The notes under the pieces: model-generated | Database searches by the model: none | The model's input: only the letters and a program-made list of their open reading frames with translations | What the model was told of the DNA's origin: nothing | Part shown: piece by piece, positions 26,236 to 35,244 of the stretch | How the letters are laid out: the number at the start of each line of letters is the position of its first letter | How positions within the stretch are numbered: position 1 is the first letter of the stretch | Position numbers and translations under genes: made by a program | From: Peristeroidobacter agariperforans | Lineage (GTDB): Bacteria; Pseudomonadota; Gammaproteobacteria; Steroidobacterales; Steroidobacteraceae | Direction: 5' to 3' | NCBI RefSeq assembly: GCF_004138335.1 | Contig: NZ_RYFW01000002.1 | Coordinates: 1,035,501-1,099,500 of the forward strand | Length of the DNA: 64,000 nucleotides

Positions 26236-27062
26236 GGGTGCTGATTCCCCTGCTGCTGGTCGTGGCGGCGGCAACGAGCTTCGCTGAAGGTCCCGAGCGC
26301 AGCGGCGGAGAGCGGCTGGCCATCGATTCATCGGCGAGCAAAGTCGAACGGCGCTTCTTCGAGATCGTCGCGATGCGGGCGACCGCGATCGATCAGGCGC
26401 TCGGGCCGATACTGCAGGGCGCGGGCGACAAGATTACGATCGAACTCGTCTATTCGGGCGACGATTCCTATCCGCGCAACGGCCCGGCTGCCTACGATCC
26501 GGCGAGCCATACCTTGACGTTCCGCCGGGGCGTAGTAGGCGCGGTGGGGCGCGGTGTGAAGTCCTGGGCCAAGGCGTACTGGCCCTATTATAAGAATGAC
26601 GAAATTCGCGCGCTGTTGCCGGCCATCGAGCTCATCGACGATGCGCTGTGGATGACTCATCTGCAGGAGGCGGCGTATCGCAAGGGGCTGTCCTGGCCGC
26701 ACCAGGATTGCTCGTCGCTGGATATCCAGAAACGTCTGGGCTGCGAGATGCTGGTGTATGGCGTCGAGGCATCGCGTCGCCAGGTGCGGCCGTTCTTCAA
26801 TACCAATCGAGTGGACATGATCTGGCCGGAGGATCTGCAGGAACTGCGTGGCCGGAGTCAGGACGACACGGTTTATCGTGACGTCCAGCAGCTCGGTGGA
26901 TCGATGCTGGTGCAGCCGCTCATTGCGGAGTTCGGCGTGCCGCGCGTCCTGCAATACGTAGCGCAGACGCCGTTCTACATCCAGGACGACAACGTACACG
27001 CATCGGCGCTGCGCTATCAGGAGCAGGCGCGGCTGGCGCTGACGGCGAATGCGATAAATTGA
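26232..27062 (+). CDS. Uncharacterised secreted protein
   Basis: The 276-residue protein starts at GTG 26232, overlapping the AraC stop by 4 bp. It has a signal peptide (VLIPLLLVVAAATSFA) and a soluble periplasmic body with two cysteines (HQDCSSL and RLGCEML) that may pair. No family was recognised. Features such as ELIDDALWMTHLQEAAYRKG and a C-terminal helix with YQEQARLAL suggest a mostly helical domain. Coupling to the regulator gene suggests a shared role, but none can be named. Confidence 0.6.
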   Translation: MRVLIPLLLVVAAATSFAEGPERSGGERLAIDSSASKVERRFFEIVAMRATAIDQALGPILQGAGDKITIELVYSGDDSYPRNGPAAYDPASHTLTFRRGVVGAVGRGVKSWAKAYWPYYKNDEIRALLPAIELIDDALWMTHLQEAAYRKGLSWPHQDCSSLDIQKRLGCEMLVYGVEASRRQVRPFFNTNRVDMIWPEDLQELRGRSQDDTVYRDVQQLGGSMLVQPLIAEFGVPRVLQYVAQTPFYIQDDNVHASALRYQEQARLALTANAIN

Positions 27063-27116
27063 TAGCTCGCCGAGGTGTGCGACACGATGATCTCGGACAC
27101 TATGACGAGGTCATCC

Positions 27117-27683
27117 ATGAACGCGGCAAACTCGATGGTGAGATGCGGGCTGACGATTGCGGTCGCGCTAGTAGCGGCGTGCGCCAGCAAACCGACCATT
27201 CGCTCCAATGTCGATCCGTCAGCGGACTTCTCGAAGTTCAAGACCTACGGCTTCTTCGACGAGGTGACCGGTCGGGCGCCGGCGTACGACTCGTTCGCGA
27301 CCCGCTACATCAAAACCGCGATCGACAATGAGATGCAGAAGCGCGGCTTGCAAAAGAGCAAGGAGCCGCAGCTGCTGGTCAACATGCACGTGCAGACCAA
27401 AGACAAGGTGAAGGTCACCGAGTCACCTTCGGGCTATTACGGCTACCGCTACGGAATGTATGGTTGGGGCGCAGGCGTCTCCACCTCCGTGGACAACTAT
27501 ACCGAGGGCACGCTCAACGTCGATGTCATCGACAGTGCAACGAGCCGCTTGGTGTGGGAAGGCGTTGCCGTCGGCCGCATTCATGAGAAAGCGCGCGACG
27601 ACCCACAGCCGGCCATCGATGAAGTGGTCCGGCAGGTCTTCGAGAAGTTTCCGACGCAGCCTGCGACAGCGCCCCAGGCATGA
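27117..27683 (+). CDS. DUF4136-family lipoprotein
   Basis: A 188-residue lipoprotein precursor with lipobox LVAAC (Cys about 22), followed by the DUF4136 pattern: VDPSADFSKFKTYGFFD near the N-terminus, YIKTAIDNEMQKRGLQ, LLVNMHVQTKDKV and TLNVDVIDSATSRLVWEGVA, ending with a helix containing AIDEVVRQVFEKFP. A glycine/tyrosine-rich stretch (YYGYRYGMYGWGAGV) lies in the middle. ATG 27117 was chosen because GAGG lies 6 bp upstream; earlier in-frame starts lack a ribosome site. The function of DUF4136 is unknown; most are outer-membrane-anchored in the periplasm. Confidence 0.8.
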   Translation: MNAANSMVRCGLTIAVALVAACASKPTIRSNVDPSADFSKFKTYGFFDEVTGRAPAYDSFATRYIKTAIDNEMQKRGLQKSKEPQLLVNMHVQTKDKVKVTESPSGYYGYRYGMYGWGAGVSTSVDNYTEGTLNVDVIDSATSRLVWEGVAVGRIHEKARDDPQPAIDEVVRQVFEKFPTQPATAPQA

Positions 27684-27702
27684 TGCGAGCCCTGTAGTGA
27701 GC

Positions 27703-28062
27703 TCAGGGAGGCAGCGCGGCCGCAACGGCGTCCAGGATCTGCGCCGTCGGACAAGGCTTGACCAGCATCGCGGCGAATAACTGCAATTTCTCGTCCCAGT
27801 CCGGCGGAGTCGCTGTGAGCGCGATGATGGGAATGTGTGCGAGCGACTGCTGCGCTTTGATCTGACGAGCAGCCTCCAGGCCACTGCCATGGCGCAGGTG
27901 CAAGTCCATCAATATCACGTCAGGCTTTAGCGCTGAGGTTTTCTGCACGGCTTCGGCCGCGCTCGCCGCTTCGATTGTCGTATAGCCGCGAGCGCCCAAC
28001 AGGCGCAGCGTGCTGGCGCGCATGCTGCGATCGTCATCCACCACGAGAATCACTTGATTCAA
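27703..28062 (-). CDS. Stand-alone response regulator receiver
   Basis: The 119-residue protein is a single REC domain with the acidic pocket D9-D11, phospho-acceptor D53 (LMDLHL), switch Thr in ALTAT (83-85) and K102 (LVKP). There is no output domain, as in CheY-type shuttles or phosphorelay intermediates. No kinase is adjacent on the same strand. The PAS kinase at 23795 and the CheB-CheR kinase at 7915 both lack receivers and are possible partners, which is inference. It converges on the DUF4136 gene. Confidence 0.9.
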   Translation of the reverse strand: MNQVILVVDDDRSMRASTLRLLGARGYTTIEAASAAEAVQKTSALKPDVILMDLHLRHGSGLEAARQIKAQQSLAHIPIIALTATPPDWDEKLQLFAAMLVKPCPTAQILDAVAAALPP

Positions 28063-28224
28063 GTTGCCACCCTGGCACGTTGTTGCTGTCCGTGACGAAT
28101 CAACGGCGCGGACTTTACGTTCAGGATTGCCTGCGGACTGGGACGCCGTTCATCTTTCGACAACGCCGACAGGCCGGTTCGCAGGCTTGTGACACGGATC
28201 AATTTCGCCGAAAAGTCGTGTGCT

Positions 28225-28881
28225 TCAGAACATGAAGGCCATGCCGAGCCGGAACTGGTCGAAATCCGGCGTGCTGCTGGACTTGGAGTAGTCGAGCCAA
28301 TGCTTCTCGTACAACAGCCGCAGCGAGTAACTCTTGTTGATGTCCCAGCGCATCCCGGCGCCGAGCTGATAGGTGAAATCGTCGAACGATTTCGTGCTCT
28401 GGTACGGCGTGCAGATGTAGCCCCACCACGGATCCCACCAGCAGCCGACCTGCACCCGGCTGTTGGGAATATTCGTGTCGACGAACGCCCAGCCTGCGCC
28501 GACGCTCACGAACGGCGTCAACGGACCTTTCAGGATGTTGTAGTTGAGGACCACTTTGGGAACGAACGTTTCCATGTCGCCGCTCACGTCGGCCGAGAGG
28601 CCGGGCAAGGTTCCCGACACCAGGTTCGCGTCGTAGTCCACTTCGGACCAATCGAGCGCGGCCTGCAGATCCAGGTGTTCGTTGAACCGATACGACCACC
28701 ACAACGAAACGCCGACGTCGTCGGAGAAGTCGATGGTCGAGCCGCCGTCGAAGGAAATGTCCTGGCTGAGCTGATACACCACATCGAAGCCGAATTCCGA
28801 GCCCGGCGGACGGGTCTCTTGCGCGTGCGCGGACCACGACAGGCTGGCGGCCAGAATGCCCGAGAAGATCAAGATGCGCAT
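28225..28881 (-). CDS. OmpW-like outer-membrane beta-barrel
   Basis: The 218-residue precursor has a signal peptide (ILIFSGILAASLSWSAHA) and an eight-stranded-type barrel: GVSLWWSYRFNEHLDLQAAL, TFVPKVVLNYNILKGPLTPF, VSVGAGWAFVDTNI and LGAGMRWDINKSYSLRLLYE, ending LGMAFMF. An extracellular loop holds two Cys and several Trp (VGCWWDPWWGYICTP). GGAG lies 8 bp before the ATG at 28881; the longer open frame upstream is not credible. The gene is divergent from the efflux operon, with 190 bp between starts. Confidence 0.8.
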   Translation of the reverse strand: MRILIFSGILAASLSWSAHAQETRPPGSEFGFDVVYQLSQDISFDGGSTIDFSDDVGVSLWWSYRFNEHLDLQAALDWSEVDYDANLVSGTLPGLSADVSGDMETFVPKVVLNYNILKGPLTPFVSVGAGWAFVDTNIPNSRVQVGCWWDPWWGYICTPYQSTKSFDDFTYQLGAGMRWDINKSYSLRLLYEKHWLDYSKSSSTPDFDQFRLGMAFMF

Positions 28882-29071
28882 GGACAGGACTCCTGCTGAC
28901 TTTCGGTCTATATGACGACCAGCCATTAGGGCTTGCCATCCGTAGCGCGGGCCGGATTTGTGCCGCTTGCCGCTGACAGCACCGCGGTCGGGGCCAAGTG
29001 CGCATGGGCTGTCCAAGACCGCAGAGACCGCCTCGCATACCTTGCAACGGCGCGAGAGCGAGAGATTTCCT

Positions 29072-30646
29072 ATGACGCCCGCCACAGCCAGCCCGGCTCG
29101 CGATGCCATGCGAGCCATCGCCATCAGCACGTTCGGCACGATCGTGGCTGCGACCATGCCGCTCGCCGTGATTCTGTCGATCGGCGATGTGGCCGGCGGC
29201 CTGTCGGCCAGCGCCGATGAGGCGAGCTGGATCACGACGCTTTACAACGTCGGCACCATCGTCGGCGTACCGATGACAGTGGGTTTCGTTGGCATGTTCG
29301 GACGCGGACGCGCGATGCGCATCGTCGGGCTCGGCTTTGCTGTTGCGAGCCTCGCAGCTGGCATCGCTCATTCATTGGAATGGATGGTGATTGCGCGCTT
29401 CGCGCAAGGTCTCTTCGGCGGCTCGTTGCCGCTGCTCATGATGCTGCTGGTGCTCACGAGCGTGCGACCCGGCCAGGGTCAGCTCGAAGGCCTGACTGCC
29501 TTCGCACTCGTTACGACGTTGGGCGTTGGATTGTCCGCCGGGGCTGCTTCTGGCCTGATCGCGCTGGGCGGTTGGCGAATGTTGTTTCTGTCACAGGCAG
29601 TGGTCGGCGTCGTCTATTGGTTTGCGGCCCGGTCCGTGTTCCGCGAAGAGCGCGGCAAACCCGAGCTCGTGAAAGCCTTCGACTGGCAGGGGTTCGTTCT
29701 GCTGTCGCTCGGTGCGGGGCTGCTCCTGGTCGTGCTCGCCGAGGGAGAGCGGCGGTTCTGGTTCGAAAAATGGTGGATTGCCGCGTGTTTCGCGTGCGGG
29801 GCTCTGTGCATGGTGTTTGCCTTACGGCACCTGTTATCCGCGCCGCGACCGGTGGTGCAGCTCGACGTTTTTCGGAAGCCGACCTTCTCGATCACCATCG
29901 GCCTGCAGTTGTTGTTTCGTTTCGGCACGCTGCTGGCGGTGTTCATCACTCCTCAGTTCCTGAGCCGGCTACAGAGTTTTCGAGTGGAACAACTTGCATC
30001 GGCCATGCTGGTCATGGCGGTCGCAACGATCGGTGTGACGCCGCTGGCGTACGCCATAACGCGCGATCATGACCCGCGAATTGCGCTATCGGGCGGACTG
30101 GCATTGCTGGCGCTTGCGGCCGCGTTGTGCCTGCAGCTCGCGCCCGATTGGGCCGCGAGCGAATTCATCGTGCCGCTGGCGTTGGCCGGAGTAGGGCAGG
30201 CGTTGTTCTCGACGGCTACGATGCGGTACGCCGTGCATGGAGCGACGCTCCAAGACGGGCCGTCGCGTGGCATCGTTTTCAACGTCGCGCGTACGTTCGC
30301 ACTGGTCGGCGGGCTGGCGGTTGCATCGCATGTCGTCATTGAGCGAGAGAAGTTTCATTCGGCCCATCTGGTCGAATCGTTGACCCCCTTCGAGCCGCTT
30401 ACCGTCGAGCGCGCGAGAATGCTGGCGGGAACGTTCGGCTCGATGCTTTCCGATGGGGCCAGTGCCCAGCGCGCGGCTTCGGCCGGGCTCGCGCAGTTGC
30501 AAACGAAACAAGCTTTCGCGCTCGCATTCGGCGATGCGTTCTTCATCACGTCGATTGTGATGTTGCTCGCGGCTGTACTCGTGTGGGCGCTGCCGGCATT
30601 GCCCCGTGCCACGGTCTCACAACTTCCCTTGGTGCCGAATCGATGA
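29072..30646 (+). CDS. DHA2-family MFS drug efflux transporter (EmrB-like)
   Basis: The 524-residue inner-membrane proton antiporter has about 14 transmembrane segments. The N-terminal half has the family motifs SWITTLYNVGTIVGVP and the motif-A-like loop GMFGRGRAMRIVGLGF; motif C is reflected in TTLGVGLSAGAASGLIALGG. It forms the inner-membrane part of a tripartite pump with the next two genes. ATG 29072 is preceded by GAGAG and gives the expected short N-terminus. The stop overlaps the HlyD-family start (ATGA). The drug or metabolite exported is not evident. Confidence 0.9.
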   Translation: MTPATASPARDAMRAIAISTFGTIVAATMPLAVILSIGDVAGGLSASADEASWITTLYNVGTIVGVPMTVGFVGMFGRGRAMRIVGLGFAVASLAAGIAHSLEWMVIARFAQGLFGGSLPLLMMLLVLTSVRPGQGQLEGLTAFALVTTLGVGLSAGAASGLIALGGWRMLFLSQAVVGVVYWFAARSVFREERGKPELVKAFDWQGFVLLSLGAGLLLVVLAEGERRFWFEKWWIAACFACGALCMVFALRHLLSAPRPVVQLDVFRKPTFSITIGLQLLFRFGTLLAVFITPQFLSRLQSFRVEQLASAMLVMAVATIGVTPLAYAITRDHDPRIALSGGLALLALAAALCLQLAPDWAASEFIVPLALAGVGQALFSTATMRYAVHGATLQDGPSRGIVFNVARTFALVGGLAVASHVVIEREKFHSAHLVESLTPFEPLTVERARMLAGTFGSMLSDGASAQRAASAGLAQLQTKQAFALAFGDAFFITSIVMLLAAVLVWALPALPRATVSQLPLVPNR

Positions 30647-31809
30647 GTGCCATACCCGAGGGGCAAGCGTTGCCTGCGCCGCCTGCGTCCGCGCTCACGC
30701 CGCCGATGCGGCGACTTCTTATTGGCGCTTGCAGTGTTCTGGCTACGGCGGCTGTCGTTGCTTTGGCATACGGAACCTGGCATGGCGTCACGCCCTTCGA
30801 GACGACCAACAATGCTTACGTGAAAGGCGATCTGACCTTCGTCGCTACCAAAGTCGGCGGTTACGTTGTCGAGGTGAACACAGAGAACAACCAGCGCGTT
30901 GCCGCCGGACAGATTCTGGCGCGCATCGATTCGCGAGACTATGAATCGACGCTGCAAGATGCGTCAGCGCTCGTCGCTCAACAACGGGCGGCACTGGCTC
31001 AGATCGATGCGCAGGAACAATTGCAGCATGCGCAGATTCGGATTGCCGCTGCGGCGGTCGCCAGTGCGAATGCTCAACTGCGCAAGGCCAGAGAGGAGTT
31101 CACGCGTGCTTCGGCATTGGTGGACGAGGGTGGCGTGAGTCGTTCCATCCACGATCAAGCGACTGCGGAGAAAGTGCGCGCCGAGACGGCCGTCGAACAG
31201 GCGCAAGCGCACGCGATGTTTTCTCGTAAGCAGCTGGCCGTGATCGATGCGCAACGTCAGGCCATCAAGGCGGCGCTACAGGGGGCCGAAGCAAAGCAGC
31301 TTCGTGCTAGGAATGACCTGCAGGCGACGGCAATTACGTCGCCGCGCGAAGGTGTGGTCGCCGGCCGCAACGTGCGACTCGGCGAGTTCGTCAATGCGAG
31401 TACCCGATTGCTTGCCATCGCGCCCACGCAGGATCTTTGGATCGAAGCGAATCTGCGCGAGACCCAGTTGTCGCGCATTCGGCCGGGCGATCGGGTTCGA
31501 GTGGAAGTCGATGCCATTCGAGGTGTCGCTTACTGCGGCTCTGTCGAGAGCATTGGCGGCGCGAGCGCGGCCGAATACGCGCTGCTTCCACCGGACAATG
31601 CTACCGGCAATTTCACAAAGATCGTCCGGCGCTTTGCGGTGCGCATCCTGCTGGACAAAGCGCAGCCTGGTCTGGATCGGCTCGCAGGCGGCATGTCCGT
31701 TCAGCCAATGATTGCGCTCGACTCTCACACCGATGGCCGCGCACATCGCGGCCTGGTCGGATGGTTGTTTGGGCCCTTCGGCTGCGAGTCCTCCGGGGCA
31801 CGCACATGA
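30643..31809 (+). CDS. HlyD/EmrA-family membrane fusion protein
   Basis: A 388-residue periplasmic adaptor with one N-terminal transmembrane helix (LLIGACSVLATAAVVALAYG), a lipoyl/biotinyl-like half (NNAYVKGDLTFVATKVGGYV, EVNTENNQRVAAGQILARID), a long alpha-helical hairpin (about 100-210, rich in Ala/Gln) and the second half TSPREGVVAGRNVRLGEFV. It joins the DHA2 pump to the outer-membrane channel. ATG 30643 overlaps the pump stop and the stop overlaps the next start. Confidence 0.9.
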   Translation: MSAIPEGQALPAPPASALTPPMRRLLIGACSVLATAAVVALAYGTWHGVTPFETTNNAYVKGDLTFVATKVGGYVVEVNTENNQRVAAGQILARIDSRDYESTLQDASALVAQQRAALAQIDAQEQLQHAQIRIAAAAVASANAQLRKAREEFTRASALVDEGGVSRSIHDQATAEKVRAETAVEQAQAHAMFSRKQLAVIDAQRQAIKAALQGAEAKQLRARNDLQATAITSPREGVVAGRNVRLGEFVNASTRLLAIAPTQDLWIEANLRETQLSRIRPGDRVRVEVDAIRGVAYCGSVESIGGASAAEYALLPPDNATGNFTKIVRRFAVRILLDKAQPGLDRLAGGMSVQPMIALDSHTDGRAHRGLVGWLFGPFGCESSGART

Positions 31810-33218
31810 TCCGAGCGGTAGCAGTGGCGTGCGCGCTTGCACTAGCGGCGTGTGCGACCGTGCCGGAAGTAGGACCGCAGCGAGCGCCGAAGTCGGTCAA
31901 CGAGTACGCGGCTCAGAAAACGTTCGCCGACTCCAACGGAGAATGGCCGAGCGACGGCTGGTGGCAAGCCTTCAACGATGGCCAGCTGACCGCGTTGATC
32001 GAGGAGGGTCTGCAAGCAGCGCCTTCGATTGCTTTGGCGAAAGCGCGTCTGCTCAAGGCCGATGCACTGCGCGAGCAAACCAGGTCGGTGCGGTTTCCGA
32101 ATGTGAGCGTCGGCGTCGCGCTTGCCGAATCGATGCCGAGTTACAACACCGGGCTGCCGACGCCGCCCGCGTTGCACGGCTGGAATGACACGGCTCGGCT
32201 GTCGCTTGACGCGGCATACGAGATCGATTTCTGGGGTAAGAATCGTGCAGCGATTGCCGCGGCGGCGGGCGATGTGCATGCGGCGCGAGCCGAGTTGGGC
32301 GCGACGCACCTGCTGTTGTCGGCTGCGATTGCGGCGGAGTATGCCGAGCTCAATGCTCTGCAGAAGGACCAGGAGGTGCTCGAACGAACATTGCATGTCC
32401 GCGAGCAAACGTTGACGCTCGTTCAACGGCGGTTCCAGTTTGGCTACGACTCGGAAGCGGATCTGCGGCAGGCTGAAGCTGGGCCGCCGACGTTGCGGGC
32501 GCAGTTGGTCGCGGCTGATGAAAGAATCTCGACTTCGCGTCTGCGGTTGGCCGCTTTGATCGGCAGTGGACCGGATCGCGCGTTGCAGCTCAAGACAGTG
32601 ACAGTCACGCGAATCCAGGGACTGGACACGCCCGCGACGCTGCCAGCCGAGTTGCTAGAACATCGTCCGGACGTTGCAGCAGCACGCCTTCGCGCCCAGG
32701 CCGCAGCGGATCGAATCGACGTGGCGCTTGCGCAGTTCAAGCCAAGCGTCAACCTTCTGGCGTTGATCGGGCGGCAGTCTCTCGGCATCGATGAGGTGTT
32801 CGCCGACGGCTCGGGCTTTGGTTCAATTGGCGCGCTGGTTTCGATGCCTGTGTTCGATGGTGGACGGCGTGCTGGCAACTATCGAGCAGCACGTGCGGAC
32901 TACGACGCAGCGCTCGCACTGTACGAGGCGACGCTCGTTCAAGCGCTGCAAGAGATTGCAGCGGCGATGCTCCAGCATCAGGCAGTGGATGCACGATTGA
33001 TCGAGGATCAGGCGGCGCTGGCGGCGAATACCCGTGCTTTGGAACTTGCCCGCGCTCGATTTACTGCCGGTGCGGCGGATCTGCAGTCAGTGTTGCTTGC
33101 TGAGGATCGTTTGCTCGCCAGCGAACGAGCCGTTGCGGCTGATGAGTCGCGTCGAATCTTTCTTCAAGTGCTGTTGATTCGCGCCCTGGGCGGCGGTTGG
33201 ACGCCGCCCGGTCCATGA
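31806..33218 (+). CDS. NodT/OprM-family outer-membrane efflux lipoprotein
   Basis: The 470-residue precursor has a lipobox (LALAAC, Cys about 16) and two repeated TolC-like units, with WWQAFNDGQLTALIEEGLQA at the N-terminus, AAYEIDFWGKNRAAIAAA in the first half, LLEHRPDVAAARLRAQAA at the start of the second and SMPVFDGGRRAGNYRAARAD later. It is the outer-membrane exit duct for the preceding pump genes. ATG 31806 overlaps the HlyD stop (ATGA). A longer open frame starting at 31437 is a frame shadow over the adaptor gene. The gene abuts the convergent AraC gene with no gap. Confidence 0.92.
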   Translation: MIRAVAVACALALAACATVPEVGPQRAPKSVNEYAAQKTFADSNGEWPSDGWWQAFNDGQLTALIEEGLQAAPSIALAKARLLKADALREQTRSVRFPNVSVGVALAESMPSYNTGLPTPPALHGWNDTARLSLDAAYEIDFWGKNRAAIAAAAGDVHAARAELGATHLLLSAAIAAEYAELNALQKDQEVLERTLHVREQTLTLVQRRFQFGYDSEADLRQAEAGPPTLRAQLVAADERISTSRLRLAALIGSGPDRALQLKTVTVTRIQGLDTPATLPAELLEHRPDVAAARLRAQAAADRIDVALAQFKPSVNLLALIGRQSLGIDEVFADGSGFGSIGALVSMPVFDGGRRAGNYRAARADYDAALALYEATLVQALQEIAAAMLQHQAVDARLIEDQAALAANTRALELARARFTAGAADLQSVLLAEDRLLASERAVAADESRRIFLQVLLIRALGGGWTPPGP

Positions 33219-33617
33219 TCAGGTTGTGCTGATCTGCGCCGTGCGCCACGCCCTCGGCGTCACGCCGACGACGCGACGGAACAGGCGAGCAAGATGGGCT
33301 TGATCGACCAGCCCGCACTCCAGTGCGATCTGATTTAGCGGCGTGCGAGTCGATCGCATCAATTCCTGTGCGCGCTCGATGCGCCGACGGATGATGTATT
33401 CGTGCGGCGGATTGCCGGTGCTGTTGTGAAACGCACGGCAGAAGTGCGATCGGCTCAACCTCGCCACGTCGGCAAGCTCGCTGTTGCGGATCGGCCGGTC
33501 GAGATTGCTCTCGATGTATTCCTTGACGCGGCGGGATTTCCACAACGGCAGCTCCGGACGCGCGGGGCTGCTCACGGAGGGAACGATCTGGGCTCTGAAG
33601 GGCATCTGCTGGTTCAT
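33219..33617 (-). CDS. Short AraC-family regulator (DNA-binding domain only)
   Basis: The 132-residue protein consists almost only of the double HTH domain: VKEYIESNLDRPIRNSELAD, SRSHFCRAFHNSTGNPPHEY, RRRIERAQELMRST and IALECGLVDQAHLARLFRRV. There is no effector domain. AAGGAG stands 8 bp before the ATG. It lies tail-to-tail with the efflux operon and could regulate it. It is clearly similar to the C-terminal half of the AraC protein encoded at 50266. Confidence 0.88.
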   Translation of the reverse strand: MNQQMPFRAQIVPSVSSPARPELPLWKSRRVKEYIESNLDRPIRNSELADVARLSRSHFCRAFHNSTGNPPHEYIIRRRIERAQELMRSTRTPLNQIALECGLVDQAHLARLFRRVVGVTPRAWRTAQISTT

Positions 33618-33858
33618 TCGCCGGCTCCTTTACGGTTGCCGTCAGCATGACGCCTCGCGCCGCCGTCGTCGTGTTAAGGGATGTTCAACGGTGCAAGAAC
33701 TTGTGACGAGCTCCTGCCGCGCTGGTGGAACAAGTCGTGGCTCACCCGGTGGTTCATCACCTGTGGTACCGTGCGCCGAAGCACCTCTCGGACTTCGATC
33801 AGATCAAAGCCCGCGCCAGCAGCACGCCGCAAGCGACGCCTGCGGACGCTTCTTCGGA
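33618..33858. other. Intergenic stretch with a possible gene relic
   Basis: The gap between the short AraC gene and the MHS transporter holds no supported gene. On the plus strand a 45-codon frame (GTG 33725 to TAA 33862) reads like a protein tail (VVHHLWYRAPKHLSDFDQIK) but has no ribosome site and no recognised family. It may be a relic or chance. Confidence 0.2.
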
Positions 33859-35190
33859 CTAACGATCCTGCACCATCTGCCGGTTGATGAACAACGCCAC
33901 GAGCGTGCCGACTGCGCCGGACAACAGATAGGCGCCCGAGAAGCCCAGGCCGAAGCTGCTCGAGAGCTGCAACGCGACCCACGGTGCGAAGCCGGCGCCG
34001 AACAACCACGCGAGATCCGAAGTGATGGCGGAGCTGGTGTAGCGGTAGTTCATCTGGAAGTTCGACGCCACGGCGCCCGATGCCTGGCCGAAGGAGAGTC
34101 CGAGCAGCAGGAAGCCGGAGATCATGAACACGAGCTCGCCGAGTTCGCCGGCCGCCAGTAATTGAGGAGCGAAGCCGCTGAACGCCGCGATCGCTGCGGC
34201 CGTGACGGCGAGCAGCGTGCGTCGACCGACGCGATCGGCCAGCCAGCCGGACGCAATGATGGCCGCGACACCGAACGCCGCGCCGATGGATTCGATCACG
34301 AGGAAGCGGGCCGGGCCTTCCTGCGTATACAGGAACACCCACGACAGCGGGAACACGGTCACCATGTGAAACAAGGCGAAGCTGGCGAGCGGCGCGAACG
34401 CGCCGATCACGATGTTTCGTCTTTCCTGGCGCAATGTTTCCAGGATCGGCTGCGGTTGCAGCTCCCGCGTCTCGAACAGCTTTGTATATTCCGGCGTGAC
34501 GACGATCCGAAGGCGCGCGAACAACGCCACGACGTTGATGGCGAACGCCACGAAGAACGGATATCGCCAGCCCCAGCCGAGGAAGTCTTCGGCGGACAGG
34601 TGCGCGATGATGTAGGCGAACAACGCGCTCGCCACCATCAAGCCGAGCGGTGCGCCGAGCTGCGGAATCATCGCGTAGTAGCCGCGGCGTTTCTGGGGCG
34701 CGTTCAAAGCGAGCAGCGAAGCGAGACCGTCCCACGAGCCGCCCAGCGCCAGACCCTGGCCGATGCGTAACGCACCTAGAAAATAGGCGGACGCGACGCC
34801 GATGGATTCATAACTTGGGATGAAGGCGATGGCCACCGTCGAGGTGCCCAGCAGGAACAGCGCGATGGTGAGTTTCATGCCGCGCCCGTAGGTGCGGTCG
34901 ATGGCGGTAAAAATTACTGTGCCGAACGGACGCGCGACGAACGCCAGAGCAAAGATCGCAAACGAGTACAAAGTACCCGTCAACGCATCCACGTAGGGAA
35001 AGATCAGCTTCGGAAACACCACCACCGAGGCGATGGCGTACACGAAGAAGTCGAAGAACTCCGAAGTACGGCCAATGATGACACCGATCGCGATGTCGCC
35101 CGGTCGAACTTCGCCGGCGTGCGCTTCATTGGTCCGCCGGGCATCGCGTTCCAGCGACGAGGTGGGCGCACCGGATTGCGCGGCGGTCAT
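33859..35190 (-). CDS. MHS-family metabolite:H+ symporter (MFS)
   Basis: The 443-residue inner-membrane transporter has 12 predicted transmembrane segments. Its start region (IAIGVIIGRTSEFFDFFVYA), ALAFVARPFGTVIFTAIDRT and GQGLALGGSWDG are characteristic of the metabolite:H+ symporter family, which includes transporters for citrate, shikimate, alpha-ketoglutarate, proline/betaine and others. A charged loop follows helix 6. The substrate cannot be read from the sequence. The gene is divergent from the bo3 oxidase operon, and a perfect dyad lies between them. Confidence 0.88.
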   Translation of the reverse strand: MTAAQSGAPTSSLERDARRTNEAHAGEVRPGDIAIGVIIGRTSEFFDFFVYAIASVVVFPKLIFPYVDALTGTLYSFAIFALAFVARPFGTVIFTAIDRTYGRGMKLTIALFLLGTSTVAIAFIPSYESIGVASAYFLGALRIGQGLALGGSWDGLASLLALNAPQKRRGYYAMIPQLGAPLGLMVASALFAYIIAHLSAEDFLGWGWRYPFFVAFAINVVALFARLRIVVTPEYTKLFETRELQPQPILETLRQERRNIVIGAFAPLASFALFHMVTVFPLSWVFLYTQEGPARFLVIESIGAAFGVAAIIASGWLADRVGRRTLLAVTAAAIAAFSGFAPQLLAAGELGELVFMISGFLLLGLSFGQASGAVASNFQMNYRYTSSAITSDLAWLFGAGFAPWVALQLSSSFGLGFSGAYLLSGAVGTLVALFINRQMVQDR

Positions 35191-35244
35191 GACTTACTCC
35201 TACGGATCATGGCTTCATTTATAGCTTCGGACGAGCACCTGGAC

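Noticed and set aside
31437-31805. N-terminal extension of the outer-membrane efflux protein back to 31437
   Set aside because: It lies wholly inside the adaptor gene and would remove the lipoprotein signal from the N-terminus; ATG 31806 with the ATGA overlap is correct.
33674-34735. A 353-codon minus-strand frame overlapping the MHS transporter
   Set aside because: It overlaps the transporter in another frame on the same strand and gives an Arg-rich translation.
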